Source: JBCCGG01 sp039029395
Lineage (GTDB): Bacteria > Pseudomonadota > Alphaproteobacteria > Kiloniellales > JAKSDN01
Direction of reading: 5' to 3'
NCBI GenBank assembly: GCA_039029395.1
Contig: JBCCGG010000004.1
Coordinates: forward strand, 124,001-188,000
DNA: 64,000 bases
Numbering within the stretch: position 1 is the stretch's first letter; every line of letters starts with the position of its first letter. This document shows positions 1-7,553 of this stretch, in pieces. The position numbers and the translations under genes were made by a program. Below the pieces are notes generated by a model, which was given only the letters and a program-made list of their open reading frames with translations, was not told the origin of the DNA and did no database searches.

Positions 1-2
1 TG

Positions 3-545
3 GAGGGCCGGGTGCGCCCGGACACCCTGCTGGCCAGCGGCAACGCGGCCGAGATCGCCCAGGCCTGGGGCCAGGCGACCGCCCATCACCACACCGAGAC
101 CCTGGAGCGCGAGCTCGACCGGATCTTCACCGAGGAGGGCATTGCCCGCGCCGTGCCGGTGACCGACCTGAAGGCGCTGTTTGGGCGCCTGAAGGACCGC
201 GGTCTCGCGCTCGGGGTCGCGACCAGCGACGGTGAGGCCGGCACGCTGGGCACGCTTCGGCGCTTCGGCGTGCTCGAGCTGATGGACTTCGTGGCCGGTT
301 ACGATTCGGGCTTCGGCCACAAGCCCGCGCCCGGCATGGTCGAGGGCTTTTGCACCGCGACCGGCTTGGCGGCGGCTCACGTCGCCATGGTCGGCGACAA
401 CCACCACGACTTGGAGATGGGCCGGCGCGCCGGGGTCGGCCTCAAGGTCGGCGTGCTCACGGGCAACAGCACCGCCGAGGACCTGGCGCCCCACGCCGAC
501 CACGTTCTTGAATCCGTGGCCGAGATCGAGCGCCTGTTGGGCTAG
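3..545 (+). CDS. HAD-family hydrolase (phosphoglycolate phosphatase-like), 5' end outside window
   Basis: C-terminal part of a HAD-superfamily phosphatase. The frame is open to the left edge, so the N-terminal DxDGT nucleophile motif lies outside the window; the GTG at 12 is only an internal in-frame codon. Visible are motif II (ATSDGEAG), the motif III lysine (GHKPAPGM) and the metal-binding motif IV (VGDNHHDLEMG), in the order and spacing of Gph/PGP-type enzymes. The family hydrolyses small phosphomonoesters such as 2-phosphoglycolate; the substrate here cannot be read from the sequence. It stands alone: the next gene starts about 105 bases on, after an AT-richer gap with a small palindrome (GCTTATAAGC, 559-568). 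Confidence 0.85.
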   Translation, partial: EGRVRPDTLLASGNAAEIAQAWGQATAHHHTETLERELDRIFTEEGIARAVPVTDLKALFGRLKDRGLALGVATSDGEAGTLGTLRRFGVLELMDFVAGYDSGFGHKPAPGMVEGFCTATGLAAAHVAMVGDNHHDLEMGRRAGVGLKVGVLTGNSTAEDLAPHADHVLESVAEIERLLG

Positions 546-650
546 ATTTATCAGCTTCGCTTATAAGCGCTGACAATCGAATAAATTTGAATTGCCCGGG
601 GCCTCCGGCCAATCTTGGCGCCACGTCAATTCGACCAAGGACCCCACGGC

Positions 651-1925
651 ATGACTCAGATGGCCCAGCGCGCGCTCGCCTGCTTTCCGGCCGGCATCTC
701 GAACGGCGAGTTCGGCCTGCCCGACGACCTCTTGACCGTGATCGAACGGGGCGAGGGCTGCCGCCTGTGGGACACGCAGGGCCGCGAGTTCCTGGATTTC
801 TCCATGGGCTGGGGCTCGGCCCTTGTCGGCCATGCCCGGCCCGAGGTGGTCGCGGCGGTGACGGCCCAAGCGCCGCGCGGCGCCAACTTCGCCTATCTGA
901 ACCAGCCGGCGCTCGAGCTCGCCGAGGAGATCCGGCGGGTCAGCCCGGCGGCCGAGCACCTGCGCTTCTGCGCCTCGGGCACCGAGGCCACCATGTACTG
1001 CCAGCGCCTGGCTCGGGCCTTCACCGGGAAGACCAAGATCCTCAAGTTCGAGGGCGCCTACCACGGTGCCAACGAGGCCGGCGTGACCAGCCTTTTCCCC
1101 AATCAAAACCTGGCGTTTCCCGAACCGGAGCTGACCAGCGCCGGAACCCCGGCGGCGCGCCAACAGCTGCTGGTGGCGCCCTACAACGACCTGGCCGCGG
1201 CCGAGGCGATCGTCACGGCCGAGATGGCCGATCTGGCCGCCGTGATCGCCGAGCCCCTGCAGCGCTGCACGCCGCCCAAGCCGGGCTTCCTGGAGGGCCT
1301 GCGCGCCCTTTGCGAGCGCACCGGCGTGCTCTTGATCTTCGACGAGGTGGTGACCGGTTTCCGCCTCGCTTACGGCGGGGCGCAAGAGTACTACGAGGTT
1401 GTGCCGGACCTGATCGCCTACGGCAAGGCGCTGGGCGGTGGCCTGCCGATCGGCGCCTTCGGCGGGCGCGCGGATATCATGGACATGGTCGCCGAGCAGC
1501 GCATCGGTGGCCCGGACTACGTTTGGATGGCCTCCACTCTGGGCGGCAATCCGATCTCCACCGCCGCCGCGGGGGCCGCGCTCGGTGTCCTTCGCCAGGC
1601 CGGCACCTACGAACATCTGCACGGCCTCGGCCGCTATCTGCGCGCGGGCCTCGGCCGGGTGCTCCAGGATCACGGCCAAAGCGCCCAAGTGATCGGCGAC
1701 GGGCCGCTCGCCCAAGTGGTCTTCGCCGACCAGCCGGTCACCGACTATCGCTCGACCGCCCGGGGCGACAAGGCCAAGGGCCGGGCGCTCATGCTGGGGC
1801 TGTTTCGCGCCGGCGTCTTCCTCAACCCCATGGGCACCAAGCTCTACCTCTCCCTGGCCCACGACGAGGCCGCCTGCGACGAGTTCCTTGATCGCTTTTC
1901 AAAGGTGTTGGGCGAGCTCGCCTAA
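651..1925 (+). CDS. class III aminotransferase, glutamate-1-semialdehyde aminomutase-like
   Basis: A 424-residue PLP enzyme of aminotransferase class III. The PLP-contact Asp lies in FDEVVTGF (about residue 231) and the Schiff-base Lys in YGKALGGG (about residue 259), with the GSA-aminomutase-like N-terminus (FPAGISNGEF, then LWDTQGREFLDF). The ATG at 651 is preferred over the upstream in-frame TTG at 615 because AAGGA lies 9 bases before it. Homologues include HemL and many omega-transaminases. This is probably not the tetrapyrrole HemL, since no haem genes are nearby; an omega-amino-acid or amine transaminase role is as likely. The exact substrate is unknown. Confidence 0.85.
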   Translation: MTQMAQRALACFPAGISNGEFGLPDDLLTVIERGEGCRLWDTQGREFLDFSMGWGSALVGHARPEVVAAVTAQAPRGANFAYLNQPALELAEEIRRVSPAAEHLRFCASGTEATMYCQRLARAFTGKTKILKFEGAYHGANEAGVTSLFPNQNLAFPEPELTSAGTPAARQQLLVAPYNDLAAAEAIVTAEMADLAAVIAEPLQRCTPPKPGFLEGLRALCERTGVLLIFDEVVTGFRLAYGGAQEYYEVVPDLIAYGKALGGGLPIGAFGGRADIMDMVAEQRIGGPDYVWMASTLGGNPISTAAAGAALGVLRQAGTYEHLHGLGRYLRAGLGRVLQDHGQSAQVIGDGPLAQVVFADQPVTDYRSTARGDKAKGRALMLGLFRAGVFLNPMGTKLYLSLAHDEAACDEFLDRFSKVLGELA

Positions 1926-1981
1926 CGACCCCCGACAAGGCCATGGCCTTGGCGGAGGATACCGCTAGAGTCATTTGGGTC

Positions 1982-2527
1982 ATGACCGATCAGATCTTCT
2001 TCGTCCGGCACGCCCGTCCGGTCGTCAACCTCGCGGAGTCCTCGTACAACTGGCCCTTGGCGCCGGGCGCGACGGACGATCTCGCACCCATTGTTGCCGA
2101 GCTTAGCCCCGTGAACGTTTCCAAGATCAGGTCCAGCCCGGAAAATAGGGCGCTCTCGACGGCAAATTTCATCGCCGCATCGTCAGGACGCCTTGTGGAG
2201 ACCTTGCCCGATCTCTGTGAGCACAAGCGCGACAGTCTGTCCCGGCCAAGCTCTGACCGTGAGTTCTTCGATCTCATGGAACGGTTCTTTGAGAGTCCCG
2301 ATCAGTTGGTCTTTGGTCTGGAAACTGCGTCCGAGGCGTGTGATCGCTTTACCGCCGCGGTGCGTGAGGCGCTTGGCGATCAGCCGGGTGACACTATCAT
2401 TGTCGGCCATGGAACTGTGTTGAGTTTGCTCCTCGGGTCAATCTCCGGCCGGAGTCGCTATGAGATTTGGCGAAGAATGAAAATGCCGGATTTGATCAAA
2501 ATTCCCAGAGAATCTTTAAGTACCTAA
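1982..2527 (+). CDS. histidine phosphatase family protein (phosphoglycerate mutase-like)
   Basis: A 181-residue branch-2-like histidine phosphatase. The phospho-accepting His lies in FVRHAR at residues 8-11 and the second catalytic His in VGHG near residue 143; ENRALSTA supplies the downstream arginine. The ATG at 1982 puts the RHA motif at the expected distance from the N-terminus, so the longer frame from 1943 is rejected. Codon use is less GC-biased than in the neighbours and includes several AT-rich codons near the end, a mild sign of later arrival. A small-molecule phosphatase role is inferred from the family; the substrate is unknown. Confidence 0.75.
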   Translation: MTDQIFFVRHARPVVNLAESSYNWPLAPGATDDLAPIVAELSPVNVSKIRSSPENRALSTANFIAASSGRLVETLPDLCEHKRDSLSRPSSDREFFDLMERFFESPDQLVFGLETASEACDRFTAAVREALGDQPGDTIIVGHGTVLSLLLGSISGRSRYEIWRRMKMPDLIKIPRESLST

Positions 2528-2695
2528 GCGAAGGCGTGACGAGACCCGGACCTTCGCGCGAAGGCCTCTGAAACAATTGAAACAAACGGCGCCGCCGGCA
2601 GACGTCAAACTGAAACCTAAGGGCACTATGGTCGCGTCCGTTCAATCGTTCAGCCGCGCGCCGCTCCTGGCGCGCCTCGGGAGGAGGAGCCGAAC

Positions 2696-2890
2696 ATGAC
2701 GACCGACAAAAGCAGCATGTTGCACGCAGCCGTGCTCGCTTCGCTGACCATCGGTCTCTTGCTCGCGGTTGCGGCGCTTCTGGTGCTCACGACGGACTAC
2801 ACCCCAGGCCAGGCGCGCGCTCAGGCTGGCCCGCCCACGGCGCTCACTCAGGCCCTGGACGCCTGGGACCCGCTCGCCAAGGGGAGTTGA
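2696..2890 (+). CDS. small single-pass membrane protein, unknown function
   Basis: A 64-residue protein with a strong ribosome binding site (GGAGGAGG, ending about 8 bases before the ATG). A hydrophobic segment at residues 10-31 (AVLASLTIGLLLAVAALLVL) is followed by a short polar, probably periplasmic or cytoplasmic tail rich in Ala and Gln. It lies about 60 bases upstream of the permease start, so the two are likely co-transcribed. I recognise no family. The strong RBS and the single clean hydrophobic helix support it as a real gene. Confidence 0.6.
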   Translation: MTTDKSSMLHAAVLASLTIGLLLAVAALLVLTTDYTPGQARAQAGPPTALTQALDAWDPLAKGS

Positions 2891-2951
2891 GCCGGGGCGC
2901 CTACCCGGGCAGGATGCCGGGTCGAGGCGAACGAAACCGGGTGACATCTCT

Positions 2952-4244
2952 TTGGCTCAAGCCGAGCCCAAAATCCTCTCCTTGCTGCGCCGGGCGGTCG
3001 ATCTGCGCCCGGGCGAGGGCTGGGCGCTGGCCAGCGCCTTCGGCTACTTCTTTTGCTTGCTGAGCGGCTACTACGTGCTGCGCCCCTTGCGCGAGGAGAT
3101 GGGGGTGGCCAGCGGCGTGGAGAACCTGCAGTGGCTCTTCACCGGCACCTTCGTGGTCATGCTGGCCGCCGTGCCCGCCTTCGGCTGGCTCGTCGCCCGC
3201 CTGCCGCGCCGGCGCTTCATTCCCCTGGTCTACCACTTCTTCGTGCTCAACATTGCCGGCTTCTACCTGCTGCTGGAGTTCGAGATCGCGACGATCTGGG
3301 TGGCGCGCGCCTTCTTCATTTGGGTCAGCGTGTTCAACCTCTTCGTGATCTCGGTCTTCTGGAGCGTCATGGCCGACCTCTTCTCCAACGCCCAGGCCCG
3401 GCGCCTGTTCGGCTTCATCGCGGCCGGCGGCAGCCTGGGCGCGCTGACCGGCCCGAGCCTGACCGCGCTTCTGGTGGTGCCCTTGGGGCCGGTCAACCTG
3501 CTGCTCATCTCGGCGGGCTTTCTGGAACTGGCGGTGGTCTTCGCCTTGCTGCTGTTTCGCCACCGGCCGGACCCGGCCCATGCCCCCGCGCCCCAACCGA
3601 TCGGCGGCGGCCTCTTGGCGGGCCTGAGCGAAATCCTCCGCTCGCCCTATCTGGCGGGCGTGGCCGGCTACATCCTGCTGCTCACGGTGACCGCCACCTT
3701 CCTTTACTTCGAGCAGGCGGCGATCGTCGCCGCGGCGTCGGACGATTCGGCCGAGCGCACCCGCATCTTCGCGGTGATCGACCTTTTGGTCGCGCTGCTC
3801 ACTATCGGGATCCAGCTGTTCCTGACCGGCCGGCTGATCAGCTGGCTGGGGGTCGGCGCGACCTTGATTTTCCTGCCCCTGGTGACCCTGGCAGGCTTCC
3901 TGGCGCTCGGCCTTTCGCCGGTGCTGCCGGTCTTGATCGCGGTTCAAGCCTTGCGCAGGGCAAGCAATTTCGCGGTTTCCAAGCCGGCCCGGGAGGTGCT
4001 CTTCACGGTCGTGCCCTTGGAGGCTAAATATAAGGCCAAGAACGTGATCGACACGGCCGTCTACCGGGGCGGCGACGTGGTCGGCGGCTGGCTCTACGCA
4101 GGCTTGAGCGCGCTCAGTCTGGGCCTCGCCGGGATCGCCGCCGTGGCGGTCGCCTTGGCCGGCCTCTGGGCGGCCCTCGGCCTCAAGCTGGGCCGGGCCC
4201 AGGACAGGCTGGCCGCAGCAGAGAAAGGAGCGACGCCATCGTGA
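2952..4244 (+). CDS. ATP/ADP-carrier-like permease (MFS-like NTP/NDP exchanger family)
   Basis: A polytopic inner-membrane protein with about 12 hydrophobic segments. The N-terminal signature VLRPLREEMG and the later FWSVMADLFSNAQARRLFG are typical of the bacterial relatives of the rickettsial/chloroplast ATP:ADP translocases. These free-living relatives have no proven substrate, so nucleotide exchange should not be assumed. No ATG lies near the expected N-terminus; TTG at 2952 begins a product that matches the family's usual start just before LLRRAVDLRPGE, so it is chosen with moderate certainty. The 3' end overlaps the next gene by 4 bases (GTGA), which implies translational coupling to the aldo/keto reductase. 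Confidence 0.75.
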   Translation: MAQAEPKILSLLRRAVDLRPGEGWALASAFGYFFCLLSGYYVLRPLREEMGVASGVENLQWLFTGTFVVMLAAVPAFGWLVARLPRRRFIPLVYHFFVLNIAGFYLLLEFEIATIWVARAFFIWVSVFNLFVISVFWSVMADLFSNAQARRLFGFIAAGGSLGALTGPSLTALLVVPLGPVNLLLISAGFLELAVVFALLLFRHRPDPAHAPAPQPIGGGLLAGLSEILRSPYLAGVAGYILLLTVTATFLYFEQAAIVAAASDDSAERTRIFAVIDLLVALLTIGIQLFLTGRLISWLGVGATLIFLPLVTLAGFLALGLSPVLPVLIAVQALRRASNFAVSKPAREVLFTVVPLEAKYKAKNVIDTAVYRGGDVVGGWLYAGLSALSLGLAGIAAVAVALAGLWAALGLKLGRAQDRLAAAEKGATPS

Positions 4245-5170
4245 CCCCATCAAACAGCGACGTCACCCGTCGTCACGCCCTGATCCTGGGCGCGGCGGCG
4301 GGGCTCTCCCTGACCGGTTCTAGCGCCGGCGCGGCCGAACCCAAGATCGAAACCCGGCCGATCCCCAGCTCCGGCGAGGCCCTGCCGATTGTTGGCCTGG
4401 GCACCTCGGGCACCTTCAACATCGGCACCGACCCGGACGAGCGGGCCCAGCGCCGGGAGGTTTTGGAGGTGCTCTTCGCCGGTGGCGGCTCGGTGATCGA
4501 CACTTCGCCCATGTACGGGCGGGCCGAGCGGGTGGTCGGCGACCTGCTGGTCCAGATGGGCGCCGAGGGCCGGGCCTTCCTGGCGACCAAGGTTTGGACC
4601 CGGGGCCAGGCGTCGGGCATATCGCAAATGGAGGAGTCCCGCAGGCTGCTGCGCCACGGCACGATCGACCTCATGCAGGTTCACAATCTGGTCGACACCG
4701 AGGCGCACCTTGAGACCCTGCGCGAGTGGAAGGCCAAGGGCCTGATCCGCTACATCGGCATCACCCACTACACGGCCGCCGCGCTCGACGACCTGGCCCG
4801 GGTGATCGAGCGCCACGAGCTCGATTTCGTGCAGTTCGCCTACTCGATATTCGACCGGGCGGCCGAGCGCCGCATGCTGCCCCTGATCGCCGAGCGCGGG
4901 GTCGCCAGCCTGATCAACCGCCCCTTCGACGACGGGCGGATGTTCCGCAAGGTCAAAGGCGTTCCCCTGCCGGCCTTCGCCGAAGAGCTCGGCATCGAGA
5001 GCTGGGCGCAATACTTCCTCAAGTACATCCTCGCCCACCCGGCGGCGACCTGCGTCATTCCCGGCACCAGCAAGCCCAAGCACATGGCCGACAATCTGGC
5101 CGCCGGCCGCGGCCCCTTGCCCGACGCCGCCCAGCGCAAGGAAATGATCTCTTACCTGGCGGCGATATAG
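4241..5170 (+). CDS. Tat-exported aldo/keto reductase
   Basis: A 309-residue aldo/keto reductase starting at GTG 4241, overlapping the permease stop. The N-terminus carries a twin-arginine signal (VTRRHALILGA followed by a hydrophobic run ending at about residue 32, SAGAAEP), so the folded NAD(P)H enzyme is probably exported. Catalytic tetrad residues are visible: Asp in VIDTSPMYG, the Tyr of the same motif, Lys in ATKVW and His in MQVHN. The C-terminal NADPH-binding stretch CVIPGTSKP is present. Periplasmic AKRs of this kind are known from several proteobacteria, but the substrate is not predictable. Coupling to the upstream carrier suggests linked roles. Confidence 0.85.
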   Translation: MTPSNSDVTRRHALILGAAAGLSLTGSSAGAAEPKIETRPIPSSGEALPIVGLGTSGTFNIGTDPDERAQRREVLEVLFAGGGSVIDTSPMYGRAERVVGDLLVQMGAEGRAFLATKVWTRGQASGISQMEESRRLLRHGTIDLMQVHNLVDTEAHLETLREWKAKGLIRYIGITHYTAAALDDLARVIERHELDFVQFAYSIFDRAAERRMLPLIAERGVASLINRPFDDGRMFRKVKGVPLPAFAEELGIESWAQYFLKYILAHPAATCVIPGTSKPKHMADNLAAGRGPLPDAAQRKEMISYLAAI

Positions 5171-5185
5171 GCGGTTTGGGTGAAC

Positions 5186-5338
5186 CAACCAGTGTTGACA
5201 CAGAGGTCACAGAGGAGCCACAGAGGCCACCGAGATGATGGGATCCTGGATCGGCAAATACGCGAGCGCGGTTCAGATTTGAACAGACTCTCAGTGCGCT
5301 CTGTGGCTCCTCTGTGACCTCTGTGTCAACACTGGTTG
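5186..5338. repeat. 40-bp perfect inverted repeat built from ACAGAGG units
   Basis: Arms at 5186-5225 and 5299-5338 are exact reverse complements over 40 bases, separated by 73 bases. Each arm contains short tandem units (ACAGAGG, TCACAGAGG, CCACAGAG). It begins 15 bases after the aldo/keto reductase stop. As RNA it would form a very long hairpin and may end transcription, though no U-tract follows. Dispersed ACAGAGG-type intergenic repeats are known from various bacterial genomes; membership of such a family is inference. Confidence 0.85.
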
Positions 5339-5390
5339 TTAAGACTGGAAACGCTCCACGAAGTCGGCTTGGGAAACTTGGACTGTTTAG

Positions 5391-5516
5391 CTCAGAGCCC
5401 CAAACCGTCCGGATCGCGCCACACCCGAAAGGCGATACCACGCGCCAGCAGCGCGTCAGCGACCACGCCGCCAAGGGGTGCCGCTCGCGCCGGTGACCAG
5501 GATCTTGGGTATGGCT
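5391..5516 (-). pseudogene. decayed fragment of an NAD(P)-binding SDR/NmrA-type gene
   Basis: Read on the minus strand, immediately after the stop of the enolase-superfamily gene, the sequence encodes PKILVTGASGT, the start of an SDR Rossmann fold. A frameshift follows, after which another frame continues GGVVADALLARGIAFRVW. The expected start codon position holds ATA instead of ATG and stops follow quickly. It is therefore a non-functional remnant of a second gene once coupled to the enolase-family gene. The rest of the gene is missing; the 40-bp inverted repeat lies next to the break. Confidence 0.6.
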
Positions 5517-6629
5517 TTAGCTGCGTCGCGCCGGGGCCAGGGCGGCGAGCGCCGCCTCGTCGACGGTGACGCCCAAACCGGGGGCTTGAGGGATGGTGGC
5601 GTGGCTGCCGCCGATCTCGGCGTGCAGGGTGGCGAAACGCTCGCCGCTCGCCGTGAAGTCCGGATAGAGCTCGATGTTCAACAGGTTGGGGACCAGGGCG
5701 GCGACCTGGAGCATGGCAGCGAAGGCAACGGTGTTGGAATTGTAGTTGTGAGGCGAGAGCTGCACCGAATGGGCCTCGGCCATGGCGGCGATGTCGAGCA
5801 TCTCCAGGATGCCGCCGCAGCCGGCGATATCCGGGTTGAGCGCATCGGCCGCGCGGCGCTCGAGCATCTCGCGAAAGCGGAATATGCCGCCATGGCGCTC
5901 ACCGGACACCAGGCGCAGGCAAAGCTTGGCGCGGATCTCGGCCAAGGTCTCCAGGTCGTCGGAGCTGACCGGCTCCTCGAACCAAAAGGGATCGTAGGGT
6001 GCAAAGCGCCGTCCGGCGGCCAGCGCCAGATGGGCATCCTCCTGACCGGCCAGATCGATCATCATGGCCCGGTCCGGCCCCAGCAGATCGCGCACCCGGC
6101 CGACGAAGGTCTCGGCTGCCGCCAGGCCGCCGAACAGCAGGGGGTAGATCTTGACGGCCTCGAAGCCCTGGGCGACCAGGCTTTCGATCCGGGCGACCAC
6201 TTGATCCATCGAGGGTGCGCGGTCGCTGTAGGTGTTGGCGTAGAGCGGGACGGCTTCGCGCAAGGCGCCACCGAGGAGCACGTGGACCGGCTGGCCGAGC
6301 TGCTTGCCGCGCAGGTCCCAGAGTGCCATTTCGAGCGCGCTGGCCGCACAGGTGAAGTCGATTCCCGTGCGCCGCTGGGCGAAGTCCACCGTCGCCCCGT
6401 GGCGAAAGGCCCGTGGGCTGGGGCCTCGTCCGATCACCTGGGCCCGGCCGAGCGCCAGCACCAGCTCCTCGATCGCCCGCTCCCGGCCCGGCAAGGCATA
6501 GGCCTCGCCCCAGCCGACCTGGCCGTCGTCGGCCTCGAGCTTGGCGAATAGGAACGTCTTTCCCGAGCTCCAGCCGTCCGGTGGCGGGGCAGCGGGAAGC
6601 AGATAGGTGGTAACGGCGCTGACGGTCAT
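5517..6629 (-). CDS. mandelate racemase/muconate lactonizing enzyme family protein
   Basis: A 370-residue enolase-superfamily enzyme. It has an N-terminal capping domain, then a barrel with a candidate catalytic Lys in AVKIYPL, metal ligands in MMIDLAG, WFEEPV and the following strand (ADALNPDIAGCGG), and a C-terminal catalytic His in LSPHNYNS. The ATG at 6629 (MTVSAV) is chosen; the longer frame from 6698 adds an unconvincing Arg/Pro-rich leader that runs into the upstream intergenic region. Such enzymes abstract an alpha proton from a carboxylate, as in sugar-acid dehydratases and racemases. The substrate is not identifiable here. A decayed SDR gene directly downstream suggests a former catabolic pair. 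Confidence 0.85.
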   Translation of the reverse strand: MTVSAVTTYLLPAAPPPDGWSSGKTFLFAKLEADDGQVGWGEAYALPGRERAIEELVLALGRAQVIGRGPSPRAFRHGATVDFAQRRTGIDFTCAASALEMALWDLRGKQLGQPVHVLLGGALREAVPLYANTYSDRAPSMDQVVARIESLVAQGFEAVKIYPLLFGGLAAAETFVGRVRDLLGPDRAMMIDLAGQEDAHLALAAGRRFAPYDPFWFEEPVSSDDLETLAEIRAKLCLRLVSGERHGGIFRFREMLERRAADALNPDIAGCGGILEMLDIAAMAEAHSVQLSPHNYNSNTVAFAAMLQVAALVPNLLNIELYPDFTASGERFATLHAEIGGSHATIPQAPGLGVTVDEAALAALAPARRS

Positions 6630-6768
6630 TGAGCGGTCCCGAGGGGTGGGGCGAGGGCGCGCCGGAAGTATGGCGGCCCCTCCATGGCGAGACAACAAGG
6701 CGATCGCTCTGCCCCTAGGACGCGAACTTTGCTATGGTGTCCCGCGCAACGGTCAAAGAGGTGCGGTT

Positions 6769-7269
6769 ATGATCAAAGGCGCTCTGGCTTTCCTGGCGGT
6801 CTGGCTCTTCGCGCTCGGCAGCGCCCAGGCGACCTACATGGAGCGCCCGGCCGAGGATATCCGGGCCTTTGAGATCGAGGGCATCCGCCTCGCCATGCCC
6901 GCGGAAGACGCCCTGGCGGCGGCGGAAGAGGCCGGCTTCGAACTCTTCCAAAAGGTCGGCGTGGACCAGGACAACCCGGTCGGCTGGGAGTATTTGCGCA
7001 AAGATACAATGCTCGAGCTGTTGCACCAGGACGGCGTCATTACCCAGATCTCCCTGATGATCTTTCCCGGCCCGGAGCCGATCGACGGCTCGGCGGAGAT
7101 CGAGCGTATGGCCCGCCACTTCGAGGCCGCCGAGGACGAGAAGTGGTGCTGGCTCAAGGCGACCGGCGGGGTCTGCTCGGTCAAGGATCCGGCCGGCCGG
7201 CACTTCATCGTCATGAAAACTGCACCGTTCGGCTTCGAGGTCCGGGCAAACCTCGTCGGCGCGCCCTAA
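6769..7269 (+). CDS. exported hypothetical protein
   Basis: A 166-residue protein with a clear N-terminal signal peptide (hydrophobic residues about 4-17, cleavage likely near AQA-TY). The ATG at 6769 is chosen because a signal peptide starts exactly there and AAAGAGG lies upstream; the frame is open further 5' but that part is not protein-like. The mature part is mixed alpha/beta, acidic, with two cysteines (WCW, VCSV) that could pair in the periplasm. I recognise no domain. It is transcribed divergently from the enolase-family gene. Confidence 0.6.
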   Translation: MIKGALAFLAVWLFALGSAQATYMERPAEDIRAFEIEGIRLAMPAEDALAAAEEAGFELFQKVGVDQDNPVGWEYLRKDTMLELLHQDGVITQISLMIFPGPEPIDGSAEIERMARHFEAAEDEKWCWLKATGGVCSVKDPAGRHFIVMKTAPFGFEVRANLVGAP

Positions 7270-7407
7270 ACCCTGCACTTTCTTGATTCACGGGACTCAA
7301 TCAGGGTTTCAGTATAAGATATTGAAAAAGCAGGAATATTAGCGCGAACATCGTGGTCTTAGAGGCCTCGGGGACACCCCTTGCATGGGGTCGTTCCAAC
7401 GGAAGTT

Positions 7408-7506
7408 ATGACTGGACCTACCATACCGGGGTCAAAGTTCGATTCTCGCCAAATAAACCCTAAATTTTTCAATCTATTGAACAAATATCCTGTGAAGTAC
7501 TTATAA
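7408..7506 (+). CDS. possible 32-residue small ORF in an AT-rich gap
   Basis: ATG at 7408 preceded by GGAAG, encoding a Lys/Asn/Phe-rich 32-residue peptide ending at TAA 7504-7506. It sits in the AT-rich 284-base gap between the exported protein and the sodium channel. Codon use is unlike the rest of the window. The gap also has a 9-base inverted pair (ATTGAAAAA at 7321-7329 and its complement near 7465-7473) and an 8-base one (AAACCCTG at 7268-7275 with 7302-7309). The coding potential is weak. Confidence 0.2.
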   Translation: MTGPTIPGSKFDSRQINPKFFNLLNKYPVKYL

Positions 7507-7553
7507 ATAAGCGTGCCAAAGCCTTTTTATTACTGGAAAATTGACGGTCGCAC

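Larger units (their letters stand above)
5171..5516. other. gene-free interval with inverted repeat and SDR remnant
   Basis: Between the convergent aldo/keto reductase and enolase-family genes there is no intact gene. The interval holds the 40-bp inverted repeat and the decayed SDR fragment listed separately. The short frames across it have no ribosome binding site or protein-like composition. Confidence 0.7.

Noticed and set aside
561..1862. Long minus-strand frame opposite the class III aminotransferase gene
   Set aside because: Antisense shadow of a GC-rich gene: Gly/Ala/Arg/His-rich, no ribosome binding site, no domain. The plus-strand product has full family motifs. The same reasoning applies to long antisense frames at 2901-4253, 4250-5188, 11210-12187, 16528-17586, 34897-35961 and 61862-63019.
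7430..7455. tRNA T-loop-like sequence (GTTCGATTC)
   Set aside because: The flanking bases do not pair into a T stem, and no acceptor, D or anticodon arm could be assembled around it.
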